Made by a program: the position numbers and the translations under genes | In this document: positions 23,861 through 33,068 of the stretch, one piece after another | How the letters are laid out: every line of letters begins with the position of its first letter | Position numbering within the stretch: the stretch's first letter is position 1 | Notes under the pieces: generated by a model | The model's input: the letters and a program-made list of their open reading frames with translations, nothing else | The model's database searches: none | Told to the model about the DNA's origin: nothing | IMG/VR virus record: IMGVR_UViG_3300013100_000016 | Location: 1 to 42,394 of that record | Length of the DNA stretch: 42,394 bases | DNA from: a virus | Reading direction: 5' to 3' (one strand)

Positions 23861-26311
23861 ATGGCAGATTTAAAATTAGAAGTCCTATTTAATGCAGTTG
23901 ATAAATTATCTGGCCCTATAAAAACAATCGTTGGTGGCTCTAAAACATTATCGGATGCCTTTAAAAAGACTTCATCAGAACTGAAGGGACTAGAAGCCCA
24001 ACAACGTAAAATTTCAGGTTTCAGGCAGCTTAAAGAACAATCTGAAAAAACTTCACAGGCCATTGAACAAAATAAAGAAACCCTTAAACAGCTCAAAACA
24101 GCCATGAATATTGGTTCCCCTACCCAACAAATGGTTAAGGATCTTGCACGTGCTGAAGCCGCACAAAAACGCCTGAAAGCAGCTCAAAAAAATCAAGGCT
24201 CAGAAATGACGGCTTTAGTACGTGAACTTAACCAGGCTGGGATTAGTGTTGACAATCTGGCTGATGATGAATCAGAGCTGAAGAATAAAATCCATCTCAC
24301 GACGATGGAAATTAATAAACAAAAGGAATCTTTAGAACGTCACCAAAAAGCCCAAAAGCAGTATGAGCAAATGCAAGGACGTATGGCTAAAGCATCGGAT
24401 CTGGCCAAGAAAGGTCTAATGGTCGCTGGTGCTGGAGCAGCTGCGATGGCTATTCCAGTACACCTAGCAATTGACTACGAATCTGCAATGGCAGATGTGA
24501 AAAAGGTCGTCAATTTTGAAACCCCTCAACAGTTCAAAATCATGGGTGATGACATTATCCGGCTATCAACCGAACTTCCAATGGCTGCCAAGGATATTGC
24601 AGCTATTGTTGCAGCTGGTGGCCAATCTGGAATTGCAAAAAATGAACTACTTGGTTTTGCTGAATCCGCGGTAAAAATGGGCGTTGCTTTTGACATTTCT
24701 GCTCAAGAGTCTGGTCAAGCAATGGCTGAATTGCGTACAGCTTTTAAAATGTCTCAAACAGAAGTCGTCTCACTTGCTGACAAAATTAACTATCTGGGCA
24801 ACAACACTCCAGCTGCAGCAAAAGGCATCATGGATATTGTTCAACGTATTGGCCCTCTTGGTGAGGTTGGTGGTTTTGCTTCTGGATCTATTGCAGCACT
24901 CGGTGCCACTATCCGGGGAATGGGTGTTGCAGAAGAAATTGCAGCAACTGGTATCAAGAATATGATGCTTGCTTTAGTTGCTGGAGAATCTGCAACTAAA
25001 GGTCAAAGAGCTGCTTATAAAGATCTAGGCTTAGATGCTGGCCAAGTTGCTAAAGACATGCAAACTGATGCGGAAGCCACCACATTAAAAGTAATAAAAG
25101 CAATTTCAAAATTAGATAAATATAAACAGGCTGCCACCTTAAAAGAACTATTTGGATCTGAATCTTTAGGCTCTATTGCACCCTTACTTACAAACATGGA
25201 AGCTCTTGAGAAGAACCTATTAATGGTAGGAGATAAATCTAAATATGCAGGTTCAATGCAAGCCGAATACGCCGCACGTGCGGCAACTACGGCCAATAAT
25301 ATCCAATTAGCCAAGAACCAAGTGGCAGGCCTGGCGATCAATGTTGGTAATGTACTTTTACCACCAATTAATACCATGCTTGGCAAATTCACCTCTGTGA
25401 TGGCAGTTGTTCAAGATTGGGCATCACGCAACCCTGCATTAGCCTCAAGTCTGGTAAAAATTGCTGTTGGTGGCATAGCTATCATTGCTGTTATAAGCGC
25501 TTTATCACTTGGAGTTTTAGCGCTACTTGGTCCACTTGCTATGCTCAAAATGACTTTTTCCACATTAGGGATTGGGTTTAGTGCATTAGGAGCTATTTTC
25601 TCTCCAGCTGGTTTAGTCATCCTTGGCGTTATTGCAGCCGTGGCTGGAGCTGCTTATCTCATTTATAAGAATTGGGAACCTATCAAAGGATTCTTTGTTG
25701 GCATTTGGAATTCAGTTAAAACTGCCTTCAATGGCGGGATTAAAGGCGTATCTACCTTAATTATTAACTGGTCCCCTATTGGGCTTTTCTATGCTGCCTT
25801 TGCAAAAGTTTTGTCCTGGTTCGGAATAGATCTGCCCGCCAAATTTACAGGCTTTGGTGCAATGATTCTAACTGGGTTAAAGAACGGGATTATGTCCAAA
25901 ATTGGTGAAGTGAAAACAGCTCTCTCCGGAGCAGTCACTGGCGTCATTGATAAAGCCAGAAATATCCTAGGCATCCACTCACCTTCCCGCGTGTTTATGG
26001 GTATTGGTGATTACACGATGCAGGGCATGGCATTAGGTATTTCACAGAATCATAACTTACCCGTTAAAGCGACACAGCAAGCTACTCAAAATGTGATTGG
26101 TACTGGTACCGCAGCAAAAGTTACACCAGTGACACCGATCCGAGCACAACGCGGTGGCAGCTTCATTAGTAACGACACAATTCAAATCACCATTAAAGCA
26201 GAGCACGGTCAACCAGTCCGTGAAACAGCACGTGCGTTACGAGCTGAAATGATACGTCTCCAACAAGAAGAACGCGATGCTCGTCGTAGATTCTTAACTG
26301 ATACGGAGTAA
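23861..26311 (+). CDS. T: Tail tape measure protein (P2 GpT)
   Basis: The 816-aa product (P2 T is 815) sets tail length. The N-terminal 180 residues are coiled coil. A TP901-type core follows (DYESAMADVKKVVNF, ELPMAAKDIAAIVAAGGQSG). Hydrophobic segments lie at about 186-205 and 525-590. A C-terminal end has ILGIHSPSRVFMGIGDYT, a motif shared by many tape measures. It follows the E/E' pair as in all long-tailed phages. Confidence 0.95.
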   Translation: MADLKLEVLFNAVDKLSGPIKTIVGGSKTLSDAFKKTSSELKGLEAQQRKISGFRQLKEQSEKTSQAIEQNKETLKQLKTAMNIGSPTQQMVKDLARAEAAQKRLKAAQKNQGSEMTALVRELNQAGISVDNLADDESELKNKIHLTTMEINKQKESLERHQKAQKQYEQMQGRMAKASDLAKKGLMVAGAGAAAMAIPVHLAIDYESAMADVKKVVNFETPQQFKIMGDDIIRLSTELPMAAKDIAAIVAAGGQSGIAKNELLGFAESAVKMGVAFDISAQESGQAMAELRTAFKMSQTEVVSLADKINYLGNNTPAAAKGIMDIVQRIGPLGEVGGFASGSIAALGATIRGMGVAEEIAATGIKNMMLALVAGESATKGQRAAYKDLGLDAGQVAKDMQTDAEATTLKVIKAISKLDKYKQAATLKELFGSESLGSIAPLLTNMEALEKNLLMVGDKSKYAGSMQAEYAARAATTANNIQLAKNQVAGLAINVGNVLLPPINTMLGKFTSVMAVVQDWASRNPALASSLVKIAVGGIAIIAVISALSLGVLALLGPLAMLKMTFSTLGIGFSALGAIFSPAGLVILGVIAAVAGAAYLIYKNWEPIKGFFVGIWNSVKTAFNGGIKGVSTLIINWSPIGLFYAAFAKVLSWFGIDLPAKFTGFGAMILTGLKNGIMSKIGEVKTALSGAVTGVIDKARNILGIHSPSRVFMGIGDYTMQGMALGISQNHNLPVKATQQATQNVIGTGTAAKVTPVTPIRAQRGGSFISNDTIQITIKAEHGQPVRETARALRAEMIRLQQEERDARRRFLTDTE

Positions 26312-26316
26312 ACAAA

Positions 26317-26757
26317 ATGATGATGGCTTTAGGGTTGTTCGTATTTTCATTACGAACAGCTGCATATCAAGAACTGCAACGTGTTACCAACTGGAGACAT
26401 CCTAGTAATAGCCGAGTAGGTTCTACCCCAGCTTATCAATTCACAGGAAAAGGTGAAGATACCATTACCCTGAAGGGGGAAATCTACCATGAATTAACCT
26501 ATAACAGAGTTGTACTAGATCAAGTCCGTCGTATGGCAGACACAGGCATGGCCTACACGTTGATTGAAGGTACTGGAAAGATTTATGGCCTAGTTATTAT
26601 TGAAAATATGGAAGAGACAAAAACCTATTTCTTTAAAGATGGCGCTGCCCGCAAAACCGAATTTACTTTGACATTAAAGATTGTGAAGGAATGGAAACCG
26701 ACGCTACTCGGCACACTCATCGGCATGGCTGGTGGTGCAGTAAATAGGTTGATATAA
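26317..26757 (+). CDS. U: Tail terminator-type protein (P2 GpU)
   Basis: The 146 residues match GpU: LGLFVFSLRTAAYQELQR and TRSNSRVGSTPAYQF-like wording near the N-terminus, then KGEDTITLKGEIYHEL. It is needed for tail assembly. Two ATGs lie at 26317 and 26320. It abuts D with no gap. Confidence 0.92.
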   Translation: MMMALGLFVFSLRTAAYQELQRVTNWRHPSNSRVGSTPAYQFTGKGEDTITLKGEIYHELTYNRVVLDQVRRMADTGMAYTLIEGTGKIYGLVIIENMEETKTYFFKDGAARKTEFTLTLKIVKEWKPTLLGTLIGMAGGAVNRLI

Positions 26758-28071
26758 ATGCTTAATCAAATCACCAATAAACTAAATGAAGCAGCTGAAT
26801 CATATCAGGCTGAAACTGAATATCCTTTCCCAATTTATCGCCTAGAAGTAGATGGTAATGACATCTCCCCACTTGTCGTCGACCGCTTAATTTCACTCAG
26901 TATTAAAGACAATCGTGGTCTTGTTGTGGACTCTGTCGATATTGATCTTGATGATTCAGATGGACAATTAGAAATCCCTCCTGAAGGAGCAATTATTCAG
27001 GTGTGGATTGGTTGGTCTAATACCGGCCTAGTGGACAAAGGGAAGTACAAAGTTGAATCCGTCACTCATCGCGGTGCACCGGACGTTTTAAGTATTTCAG
27101 CCTTCAGTAATGATGTATCTGAAGGTTTAAAACAAAAGCGTGAACGTAGCTTTAGTAATAAAACAATTCAGGTGATTTTTGAAACCGTTGGTGCTGAATA
27201 TGCACTTAAAACAATTGTGCATGACACACTGGCCAACCGGGTAATTTCTTACATTGCCCAAAATGAAAGTGATGCCAATCTGATTACCCGGATAGCGGAT
27301 GAACATGACGCTATTGCTACGGTAAAAAATGGCCATTTAATTTTACTGCCTCGTGGAGCCAGTCAAACTGTATCCGGATTACCTCTTCCTACAGCCCAAA
27401 TTTTTAGATCTGATGGTGATGGCCACAATTACACGACTGGTACCGGTACTGACCGAATTACAGGCGTTAAAGCGTTCTATTACGATGCTGGTAAATCTAA
27501 AAAGTTATATGTAGTGATTGGTGATAATGAGGAAAATTTAAAAGAGATCCGTTACGTCCACCGCGACAAAAAAACAGCTGAACTTGCTTGTCAGGCTGAA
27601 TTCAACCGTTGCAAACGTTCTTCAAAAAAATTGTCTTATACCTTCGCCTTTGGACAACCTGAACTTATCCCGGAACAAGAGTTTGTATTCACCGGTTTAA
27701 AACCACAAATCGATGACATTGTATGGTTGGGTACTAATGTTACTCATAATCTAACTGACGGAGGGTTTACTACAAGTGTTGAGCTAGAGGTACAACTGCC
27801 AAATGCAGATGATGTTTCAACTCTTTTTGAGCCAGATAAAGAGGGCGATAAAGAATTAAGAAAACAAAATAAAAAACGGACTGGTCGCAACTATGCCGAC
27901 TACTCTGGAGTAATCGTTTTTTATCGAGAGAATGGAAAAGACCAGAAGCTTACCTCAGGTGATCAAAGCAATCCTTTAAAGCTCATTAAAATCTATAAAA
28001 CTAAAAACACAGCGACCATTGCTTTAAAAAGAGAACAAGCCCGAATAGATAAAGCCAAAAAGGGCAAATAA
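26758..28071 (+). CDS. D: Baseplate hub protein (P2 GpD)
   Basis: The 437-aa protein is the gp27-like tail hub (late control D family). It has PFPIYRLEVDGNDISPLV at the N-terminus, then DDSDGQLEIPPEGAIIQVWI, then FVFTGLKPQIDDIVWLGT-type hub sequence. P2 D is 387 aa; the extra length is a basic C-terminal tail (KQNKKRTGRNYADYSG to the end) not typical of P2. It is the last gene of the F operon. Confidence 0.92.
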   Translation: MLNQITNKLNEAAESYQAETEYPFPIYRLEVDGNDISPLVVDRLISLSIKDNRGLVVDSVDIDLDDSDGQLEIPPEGAIIQVWIGWSNTGLVDKGKYKVESVTHRGAPDVLSISAFSNDVSEGLKQKRERSFSNKTIQVIFETVGAEYALKTIVHDTLANRVISYIAQNESDANLITRIADEHDAIATVKNGHLILLPRGASQTVSGLPLPTAQIFRSDGDGHNYTTGTGTDRITGVKAFYYDAGKSKKLYVVIGDNEENLKEIRYVHRDKKTAELACQAEFNRCKRSSKKLSYTFAFGQPELIPEQEFVFTGLKPQIDDIVWLGTNVTHNLTDGGFTTSVELEVQLPNADDVSTLFEPDKEGDKELRKQNKKRTGRNYADYSGVIVFYRENGKDQKLTSGDQSNPLKLIKIYKTKNTATIALKREQARIDKAKKGK

Positions 28072-28101
28072 AAAAAATCCTTGCTTTGGGGGAAGCAAGG
28101 A
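28070..28101 (-). terminator. Hairpin terminator after D, oriented leftward
   Basis: TCCTTGCT/AGCAAGGA arms enclose a G-rich loop. On the minus strand the stem is followed by a run of eight Ts, so it is an effective terminator for leftward RNA. On the plus strand no U-run follows, so rightward late RNA may read into ogr. Confidence 0.6.
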
Positions 28102-28136
28102 CAAAAGGGTAATCAATTTTCGATATAAATTATTAT

Positions 28137-28158
28137 AAATCACTATTTATAGTGATTT
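28137..28158. promoter_or_regulatory. Perfect palindromic operator upstream of ogr
   Basis: AAATCACTA-TTTA-TAGTGATTT. The half-site resembles the repressor operator half-sites at 36313 and 36375 (AAATCACCATAAAT). It ends 40 nt before the ogr start, so the XRE repressor probably controls ogr. Confidence 0.55.
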
Positions 28159-28198
28159 TGTTATAAAATCGTAAATAATTAAACCAACAGGTAGCGAA

Positions 28199-28438
28199 AT
28201 GGCTCGACCAAGATCCCGTTATAAATGCCCTCACTGCGGTGAACCCTTTTCAATCCGTTCAAGTACTGAACTTAATCCTTTACTCCGTTCATTTCAGGGA
28301 CAGTGTCAAAACTTAGAGTGTGGCTTTACCGCTCAAGGATTTTTTGAATTAAAGATCCAGCTTTCCCCTCCAGCTCATCCTAATCCTGAAATTAATCTAC
28401 CTACTCCAGACCGTACTTGGAAAATGGAGCACGCATGA
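28199..28438 (+). CDS. ogr: Late gene activator, Ogr/Delta zinc finger
   Basis: The 79-aa protein has C10, C13, C36 and C41 (CPHC ... CQNLEC), the CX2C-X22-CX4C arrangement of Ogr/Delta. These proteins bind the TGT-ACA dyads and recruit RNA polymerase through the alpha subunit to start late transcription. Three such dyads are present at 9003, 14844 and 21496. It lies right after D, as in P2, and overlaps the next gene by 4 nt. A palindromic operator precedes it. Confidence 0.92.
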   Translation: MARPRSRYKCPHCGEPFSIRSSTELNPLLRSFQGQCQNLECGFTAQGFFELKIQLSPPAHPNPEINLPTPDRTWKMEHA

Positions 28439-28635
28439 CAGACAAGATCGATATTGCCCAAGAACTACAACTTAAACAGGTTCAAATTCAACCTAAAGAC
28501 TTTAGCCGCCCTTCCCTTACCGAATGTGAAGAATGCGGAAATGATATTCCTGTTGAGCGTCAGCGCTATGGTTCTGTAACCCTTTGTGTGGAATGTAAAA
28601 ATACACAAGAAAAACTTTCAAAAAGGTACTTTTAA
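28435..28635 (+). CDS. Small DksA/TraR-type zinc-finger protein
   Basis: The 66-aa protein has CEECGNDIPVERQRYGSVTLC and then VECK, the four-cysteine finger of phage DksA/TraR-like proteins, which bind in the RNA polymerase secondary channel. It is coupled to ogr by an ATGA overlap, so both may adjust host polymerase in the late phase. Confidence 0.8.
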   Translation: MTDKIDIAQELQLKQVQIQPKDFSRPSLTECEECGNDIPVERQRYGSVTLCVECKNTQEKLSKRYF

Positions 28636-28839
28636 ATGACAAATTTCCTAATCTTTTTCATCGTTATTCTTGTTTTAGCCCTCATTATTTTTTGGATGAT
28701 CCTAGATTATCAATTCACTCGATACATCCGTGAAATGAAGGCTTTTTATAAGGAAGAAGATCTCCAAAACAAAAGCCAACTCAAGTTAAATCAGCAGGTC
28801 CATCATGGGAGCCATAAATGCAGCTATACCCAATCTTAA
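28636..28839 (+). CDS. Small membrane protein
   Basis: The 67 residues start with a single long membrane helix (FLIFFIVILVLALIIFWMIL), followed by a charged cytoplasmic-type tail. It begins immediately after the previous stop codon, in one operon with ogr. Its place and topology fit a spanin subunit or other late membrane factor, but no lipobox is seen and the function is unknown. Confidence 0.55.
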   Translation: MTNFLIFFIVILVLALIIFWMILDYQFTRYIREMKAFYKEEDLQNKSQLKLNQQVHHGSHKCSYTQS

Positions 28840-28898
28840 TCGGCATGATCATGGGCATTATTTTAAGTAGCTCTATGTTCTTATATCTTGTCGCATAA
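28818..28898 (+). CDS. 26-aa single-helix membrane peptide
   Basis: A short frame, MQLYPILIGMIMGIILSSSM then FLYLVA, overlaps the end of the previous gene. A strong ribosome binding site GGGAG lies 6 nt upstream. A terminator follows at once. Almost all residues are hydrophobic. Its translation is likely but unproven. Confidence 0.5.
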   Translation: MQLYPILIGMIMGIILSSSMFLYLVA

Positions 28899-28902
28899 CG
28901 CC

Positions 28903-28930
28903 AAGCCCCTTCAATGGGGCTTTATTATTT
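28903..28930. terminator. Bidirectional terminator between the ogr operon and umuC
   Basis: AAGCCCC/GGGGCTT arms with loop TTCAAT are followed by TATTATTTT. It lies between two converging operons. Confidence 0.75.
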
Positions 28931-30220
28931 TACAGTCAACAGCCCATCAACTCTGAACGGATTCTTACTTAGTTTGTCCCGACTCATCGACCAAGTTCTT
29001 CCTGGTATAAAACACGGTCCAACACCTAATTTTTTCTTACCATATTTCTGATGTACCCCTTCTAAAGTTTTCATTAATTTTTCTTTTTTCTCAATCGTTT
29101 CAAAGTCAGTAAGTAAGTCATAGGTATGGCCAGATTTTGGCTCTAATCCCGTTAGAATTACTCCACACTTTTTATATTTCACACCTTCTTTGAAAATCTC
29201 GCCAACCATTCGTGTCGCTGCTTTAACTAGATCCATCGCACAATCAGTTGGTTCTGAAAAACCGCCACTAATAGATTGGTTATAAAACGGGACATTGGGG
29301 TCAAAAGGATTCGACTGCACGAATGCGATCATACAGCCGCATAGCAAAGATTCATCTCTTAATCTGCTGCAAGCATCTTGTGCATACATACTTATAGCTT
29401 CTTTTAAATCCTCAAGTTCAGTTACACGTGAACCAAAAGAACGACTTGCTATAATCTGCTGTTTGGTTTGCGGTGTATGTTCTATTTCAATACATGAAAT
29501 GCCCTGAAGTTCAGCAACAGTCCTGGCCATGACAATCGAAAACTTTTTTTTCATTTCACGTGGATCTGTACAAGCCAAATCAAATACAGAGTTTATTCCC
29601 ATCCCCTGCAATTTCTTACTATGTTTACGGCCAACTCCCCACACTTCTGAAACATCAATTTCAGATAAAAAGGCTTCTTTATTACAAAGATCCATATCCA
29701 CCAAATTGCACACACTATTAAAGGCTGGGTACTTTTTTGCAATGTGATTTGCAATTTTTGCTTCAGTCTTACTGCTGCCAATCCCCACACAGCAAGGTAA
29801 ACCTATCCACTTTAAAATTCTTATTCTCATGTCTTGGGCATAGCTGGATAGGTCAAAGTTTTCGTAGTAATCAGTTAGGTCTAAAAAGCATTCATCAATT
29901 GAGTAAATTTCTTGTTCTGATTCGGTCACATAAGTGCCTAAAACTTTATGGAAACGTCGAGACATTTCAGCGTATAGCGTGTAATTGCTTGAAAGCACAA
30001 TCACGTTATTCTGCTGAACAACATCTTTGATTTGAAATAACGGCACTCCCATTTTAATACCAAGCATTTTTGCTTCGTTGGATCTGGCAACAGCACATCC
30101 ATCATTGTTGCTTAAGACAATAACTGGCTTATCAATCAAACTAGGATTGAACACACGCTCACAACTGACATAGCAGTTATTTACGTCCACCAAAGCAAAC
30201 ACTTTGTTTTCGTGCTTCAT
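28925..30220 (-). CDS. umuC: Error-prone DNA polymerase V catalytic subunit (UmuC-like)
   Basis: This Y-family translesion polymerase of 431 aa has [17 protein letters not shown] (D12) and SIDE at 107-110 as catalytic acids. The helix-hairpin-helix region ([34 protein letters not shown]) and a little-finger domain follow. The umuD gene overlaps it by 4 nt, so the two are one operon. Acinetobacter prophages and chromosomes often carry such umuDC pairs, which raise mutation under DNA damage. Confidence 0.93.
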   Translation of the reverse strand: MKHENKVFALVDVNNCYVSCERVFNPSLIDKPVIVLSNNDGCAVARSNEAKMLGIKMGVPLFQIKDVVQQNNVIVLSSNYTLYAEMSRRFHKVLGTYVTESEQEIYSIDECFLDLTDYYENFDLSSYAQDMRIRILKWIGLPCCVGIGSSKTEAKIANHIAKKYPAFNSVCNLVDMDLCNKEAFLSEIDVSEVWGVGRKHSKKLQGMGINSVFDLACTDPREMKKKFSIVMARTVAELQGISCIEIEHTPQTKQQIIASRSFGSRVTELEDLKEAISMYAQDACSRLRDESLLCGCMIAFVQSNPFDPNVPFYNQSISGGFSEPTDCAMDLVKAATRMVGEIFKEGVKYKKCGVILTGLEPKSGHTYDLLTDFETIEKKEKLMKTLEGVHQKYGKKKLGVGPCFIPGRTWSMSRDKLSKNPFRVDGLLTVK

Positions 30221-30717
30221 TTACTTTTTCTTGTATTTTTTAAAATGAAGGTCACTACACCCCAGATAAAAAGTTCTTGGCCATCCTTTAAATGAATATC
30301 ACAAAACTCTGGATTTTCAGCTTTTAACCAATGTTCGTCAGCATCCATCATCAAACGTTTTACGGTAAATTCGTTATCCACTAAGGCAATCACAATATCG
30401 TTATGCTTCGCTTCAAGGCTACGATCGACAATCAGTTCGTCATCAATATCAATTCCTGCATTGAGCATCGATTGGGAAGCTACCCGAACCACGAATGTTG
30501 CACACTCATTTTTAATTAAGTGCTCATTCATATCTATATTTTTATCTACATAATCCTGAGCCGGACTAGGAAAGCCAGCTGCAACTTTTTCAATTGCTAG
30601 AGGAATTGAAAACTTAGTAAATGGAGTTACTTTTTCAATATAGTCAATATCTCTCAAAGCATTGCCCTGCTTGAGATGAGGCCTAATTTTAATGATGGAT
30701 GGTTCGATAATGCTCAT
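30217..30717 (-). CDS. umuD: UmuD-like self-cleaving SOS protein
   Basis: The 166-aa protein is longer than E. coli UmuD (139). It has the A47-G48 cleavage site (VAAGFPSP), nucleophile S83 (VASQSM) and general base K120 (EFTVKRL). RecA-stimulated cleavage makes the active form that joins UmuC. The extra N-terminus is about 27 residues; it looks too short for the DNA-binding domain of Acinetobacter UmuDAb. An inverted repeat lies just upstream of the start. Confidence 0.9.
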   Translation of the reverse strand: MSIIEPSIIKIRPHLKQGNALRDIDYIEKVTPFTKFSIPLAIEKVAAGFPSPAQDYVDKNIDMNEHLIKNECATFVVRVASQSMLNAGIDIDDELIVDRSLEAKHNDIVIALVDNEFTVKRLMMDADEHWLKAENPEFCDIHLKDGQELFIWGVVTFILKNTRKSK

Positions 30718-30725
30718 AATTTCAC

Positions 30726-30748
30726 CTTGATTTCGTTACATAATCAAG
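30726..30748. promoter_or_regulatory. Candidate SOS/UmuDAb-type operator upstream of umuD
   Basis: CTTGATT-TCGTTACAT-AATCAAG is a perfect 7-bp inverted repeat lying 8 nt upstream of the umuD start codon. Acinetobacter lacks LexA and uses UmuDAb/DdrR for such genes; I cannot confirm the match to their site. Confidence 0.45.
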
Positions 30749-30829
30749 ATGATAGTTTATTAACTGATTTTTTAACAAATTTTAAAAATCATGCAGAATC
30801 AATAACAAGTCATAACCTGACGCGCTCAG

Positions 30830-31471
30830 TTATGCATTTGATCGGATTTTCTTCAACTCTTCTTTAGGCTGTGCTAGGTATTCGTCTGGTTCCATATCTA
30901 AGAAAAAATCTCTCGCTTCAGTATTTTTACAGTTGAGCCAATCATTTCTTAGGCTATCTGGAATCACAATTATTGAGCGTTTTTCATCAGTTGGTGCATG
31001 GAACTGAGACATAAACGGATGATGGTCAGCATTGATGGTGAGCATAGTCATTGAGCGCACTTGGTGCCCTTCTACTTTCGCGTTTTCATAGAGTGCTGCA
31101 ACGGTAAAAGGCATACCGTCTTTACGATAGATCCCGTACCAATGTGCCTTGCCATCAATATATTTAGGCTCGTAAATCGTATCGACTGGTATTAATGCAA
31201 ATTGGCTATTTTTCCATGCATGGCGGAAGCTAGGTTTTTCATGAACTGTTTCAGTCCGGGCATTATAAGTTTTGCGGCAAATTTTTAAGTCTTTAGCCCA
31301 AGTCGGAACCAAGCCAAATTTAACTTGTCGCCACTCAACGTTCCCTTCATTGGAAAATAAGAGTGGGCAATCTGCACCAGGATAAATGTCGTTGCTATAT
31401 TCAAAGGTAGGTTCAAACAAATCTAAGAGGTGAACACGGTCTTTTGAAATTGGTTCATAGTTCGCACACAT
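30830..31471 (-). CDS. SRAP/YedK-HMCES family abasic-site protein
   Basis: The 213-aa protein begins MC, giving the catalytic C2. N70 (YNARTE), E101 (IYEPK) and H158 (FHAP) match N75, E105 and H160 of E. coli YedK. These proteins crosslink to abasic sites in single-stranded DNA and protect forks. It follows the two membrane-protein genes in one leftward operon (27 nt gap) and precedes umuDC, forming a DNA-damage cluster. A clear SD (AAGAGGTG) lies before the start. Confidence 0.9.
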   Translation of the reverse strand: MCANYEPISKDRVHLLDLFEPTFEYSNDIYPGADCPLLFSNEGNVEWRQVKFGLVPTWAKDLKICRKTYNARTETVHEKPSFRHAWKNSQFALIPVDTIYEPKYIDGKAHWYGIYRKDGMPFTVAALYENAKVEGHQVRSMTMLTINADHHPFMSQFHAPTDEKRSIIVIPDSLRNDWLNCKNTEARDFFLDMEPDEYLAQPKEELKKIRSNA

Positions 31472-31498
31472 AGCTCACCTCTTGATTTGTTTAATAAT

Positions 31499-32944
31499 TT
31501 ATTGTGTTCCTGTCGACTGATTATTAGTGTTTTTTTCTGTACCAGAACTATTACCATTGCCAGAGATTTGTTCAATTGCTTTCATTGCAACTGCACTTAC
31601 ATTTGCAGGTAAATCCTTAAATTTATCGTTTGAATTATCTACTACACCCGCATCTTTACCAAAGTAATCTGGAACAAGACCAATATGAATTTCATCACGT
31701 TTTTGTTTATCTAAATTACCAATAAAGGGATTTAAAGAAGCTAGTTTCAAATGCATATTTTCACTATGTCGCCAGTGGTTATATGCTCTTATAGCAATTC
31801 GGCTTGTATAAATTACAGTCAAAAACAATAGTAGTGAAAAAACTAATCGCATAGATAGATAAAATACAGCATAACTTTTTGAAGCTTCACGAACTGCATA
31901 AATCTTATCTAAACAACTTTGATAATCTACTTCAAATTGACAAATAGAAACACTTACATAATTTTTATAATATGTATCAAGGCCAGTCCATGCCGCAACT
32001 ATTGCAATAATAATAATTACTATACTGACTACAGTTGCTATCCAATAAGTAATTTTTTCGCTATTAGCTTTTTTAGAGTAATGTTTTGAAATTTCATCTT
32101 GTGTTTTATTCGACAATATACTCTTATAGTCATCTAAATTACCTAATAATTGAGTTAGTTCATCTTTACTTTGATTAAACACTTCATAAAGATCGGAAAT
32201 TTCTTTTTTCAGATTATTTTCATAAGGACTTTGGATTTCTGAAATTTTTTCTTTTCCCTCTACTAAAATATCTACGATTTTCTTATTTAAATGTTCACGT
32301 TCATCAGATAAAAAATCATCAAATTTAATTTTAAAAGTTTCTGAATCAATTAAAAGTCTATTATTAAGATCCTCTACTTGTTTCTTTAATACTGATATTT
32401 GATGATTTATATCCCTACTACCATCAATTCTCCTACCATTAAAATACAAAAAAATATCATTAATCAAATTAATAAAATATAAAAAATTATAATCACTCAA
32501 AAAGTTACCATCAAATTCATTGAAAATATTTTCTTCTGGTGTATTTAACGGTATATTGCCTATTTTCAAATTATCAAAAAAGTTCGACAATATTGCAAAA
32601 TAATTGTATGCAAAATTATCAACTAGACTATTACTATAATCATCAAGCAAAATACGATGTAAATTTTCCTCAAGTACTTTTAGCCATTGATCTAATATTT
32701 TGATTTTCCTTTCACTTACACCCTTGTGCTTAAAATTGACAAAAATATTTTCTAAAATATTTAAAGAATATGTAAATTTATTAACAAAATCATTATATTC
32801 AACCACTATTCCATTAAATTCAAATTTTCTATTATTGTTGTTAAAATATAATTCTCTTATTCTATTAAGACCAGTATCTAAGTTATAAACTATATCTTTA
32901 AGTATTGTATAATTATCAGGTTCAAGCTTATTTATAATCATCAT
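31499..32944 (-). CDS. Coiled-coil membrane protein (pair member A)
   Basis: The 481-aa protein has an N-terminal helical region of about 180 residues and a coiled coil at about 185-290. Two membrane helices follow (WIATVVSIVIIIIAIVAAW and LSMRLVFSLLLFLTVIY). The cytosolic end contains LKLASLNPFIGNLDKQKRDE and then PDYFGKD, followed by a Ser/Asn-rich tail. The same C-terminal module is in the 341-aa protein upstream (IQAFPSFIGGVSQEDE ... KYFGREI). No family name can be given with confidence. It is A+T-rich compared with the structural genes, as cargo genes often are. The start ATG is preceded by GGGGATAAA. A role in phage exclusion is a guess from architecture and place. Confidence 0.6.
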   Translation of the reverse strand: MMIINKLEPDNYTILKDIVYNLDTGLNRIRELYFNNNNRKFEFNGIVVEYNDFVNKFTYSLNILENIFVNFKHKGVSERKIKILDQWLKVLEENLHRILLDDYSNSLVDNFAYNYFAILSNFFDNLKIGNIPLNTPEENIFNEFDGNFLSDYNFLYFINLINDIFLYFNGRRIDGSRDINHQISVLKKQVEDLNNRLLIDSETFKIKFDDFLSDEREHLNKKIVDILVEGKEKISEIQSPYENNLKKEISDLYEVFNQSKDELTQLLGNLDDYKSILSNKTQDEISKHYSKKANSEKITYWIATVVSIVIIIIAIVAAWTGLDTYYKNYVSVSICQFEVDYQSCLDKIYAVREASKSYAVFYLSMRLVFSLLLFLTVIYTSRIAIRAYNHWRHSENMHLKLASLNPFIGNLDKQKRDEIHIGLVPDYFGKDAGVVDNSNDKFKDLPANVSAVAMKAIEQISGNGNSSGTEKNTNNQSTGTQ

Positions 32945-32956
32945 TTTATCCCCAAA

Positions 32957-33052
32957 TCACGGAATTCGAACAAAATAACCTTCAGGAAGCTCTCCCAAAG
33001 GCTCAGCAATACGAACTAAAAACTCTACGTAACAACGTTCCCAACTTTTCAT
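32957..33052 (-). CDS. 31-aa small frame between the membrane-protein genes
   Basis: The frame reads MKSWERCYVEFLVRIAEPLG then ELPEGYFVRIP. AGGGGAA lies upstream of its ATG. It fits tightly between its neighbours (16 nt before, 12 nt after), which supports translation in the operon. Function unknown; it could be a remnant. Confidence 0.5.
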   Translation of the reverse strand: MKSWERCYVEFLVRIAEPLGELPEGYFVRIP

Positions 33053-33068
33053 TAGTATTCCCCTGATA

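Noticed and set aside
28078-28101. Rightward terminator after D
   Set aside because: The U-run is on the minus-strand side only, so rightward termination is doubtful.
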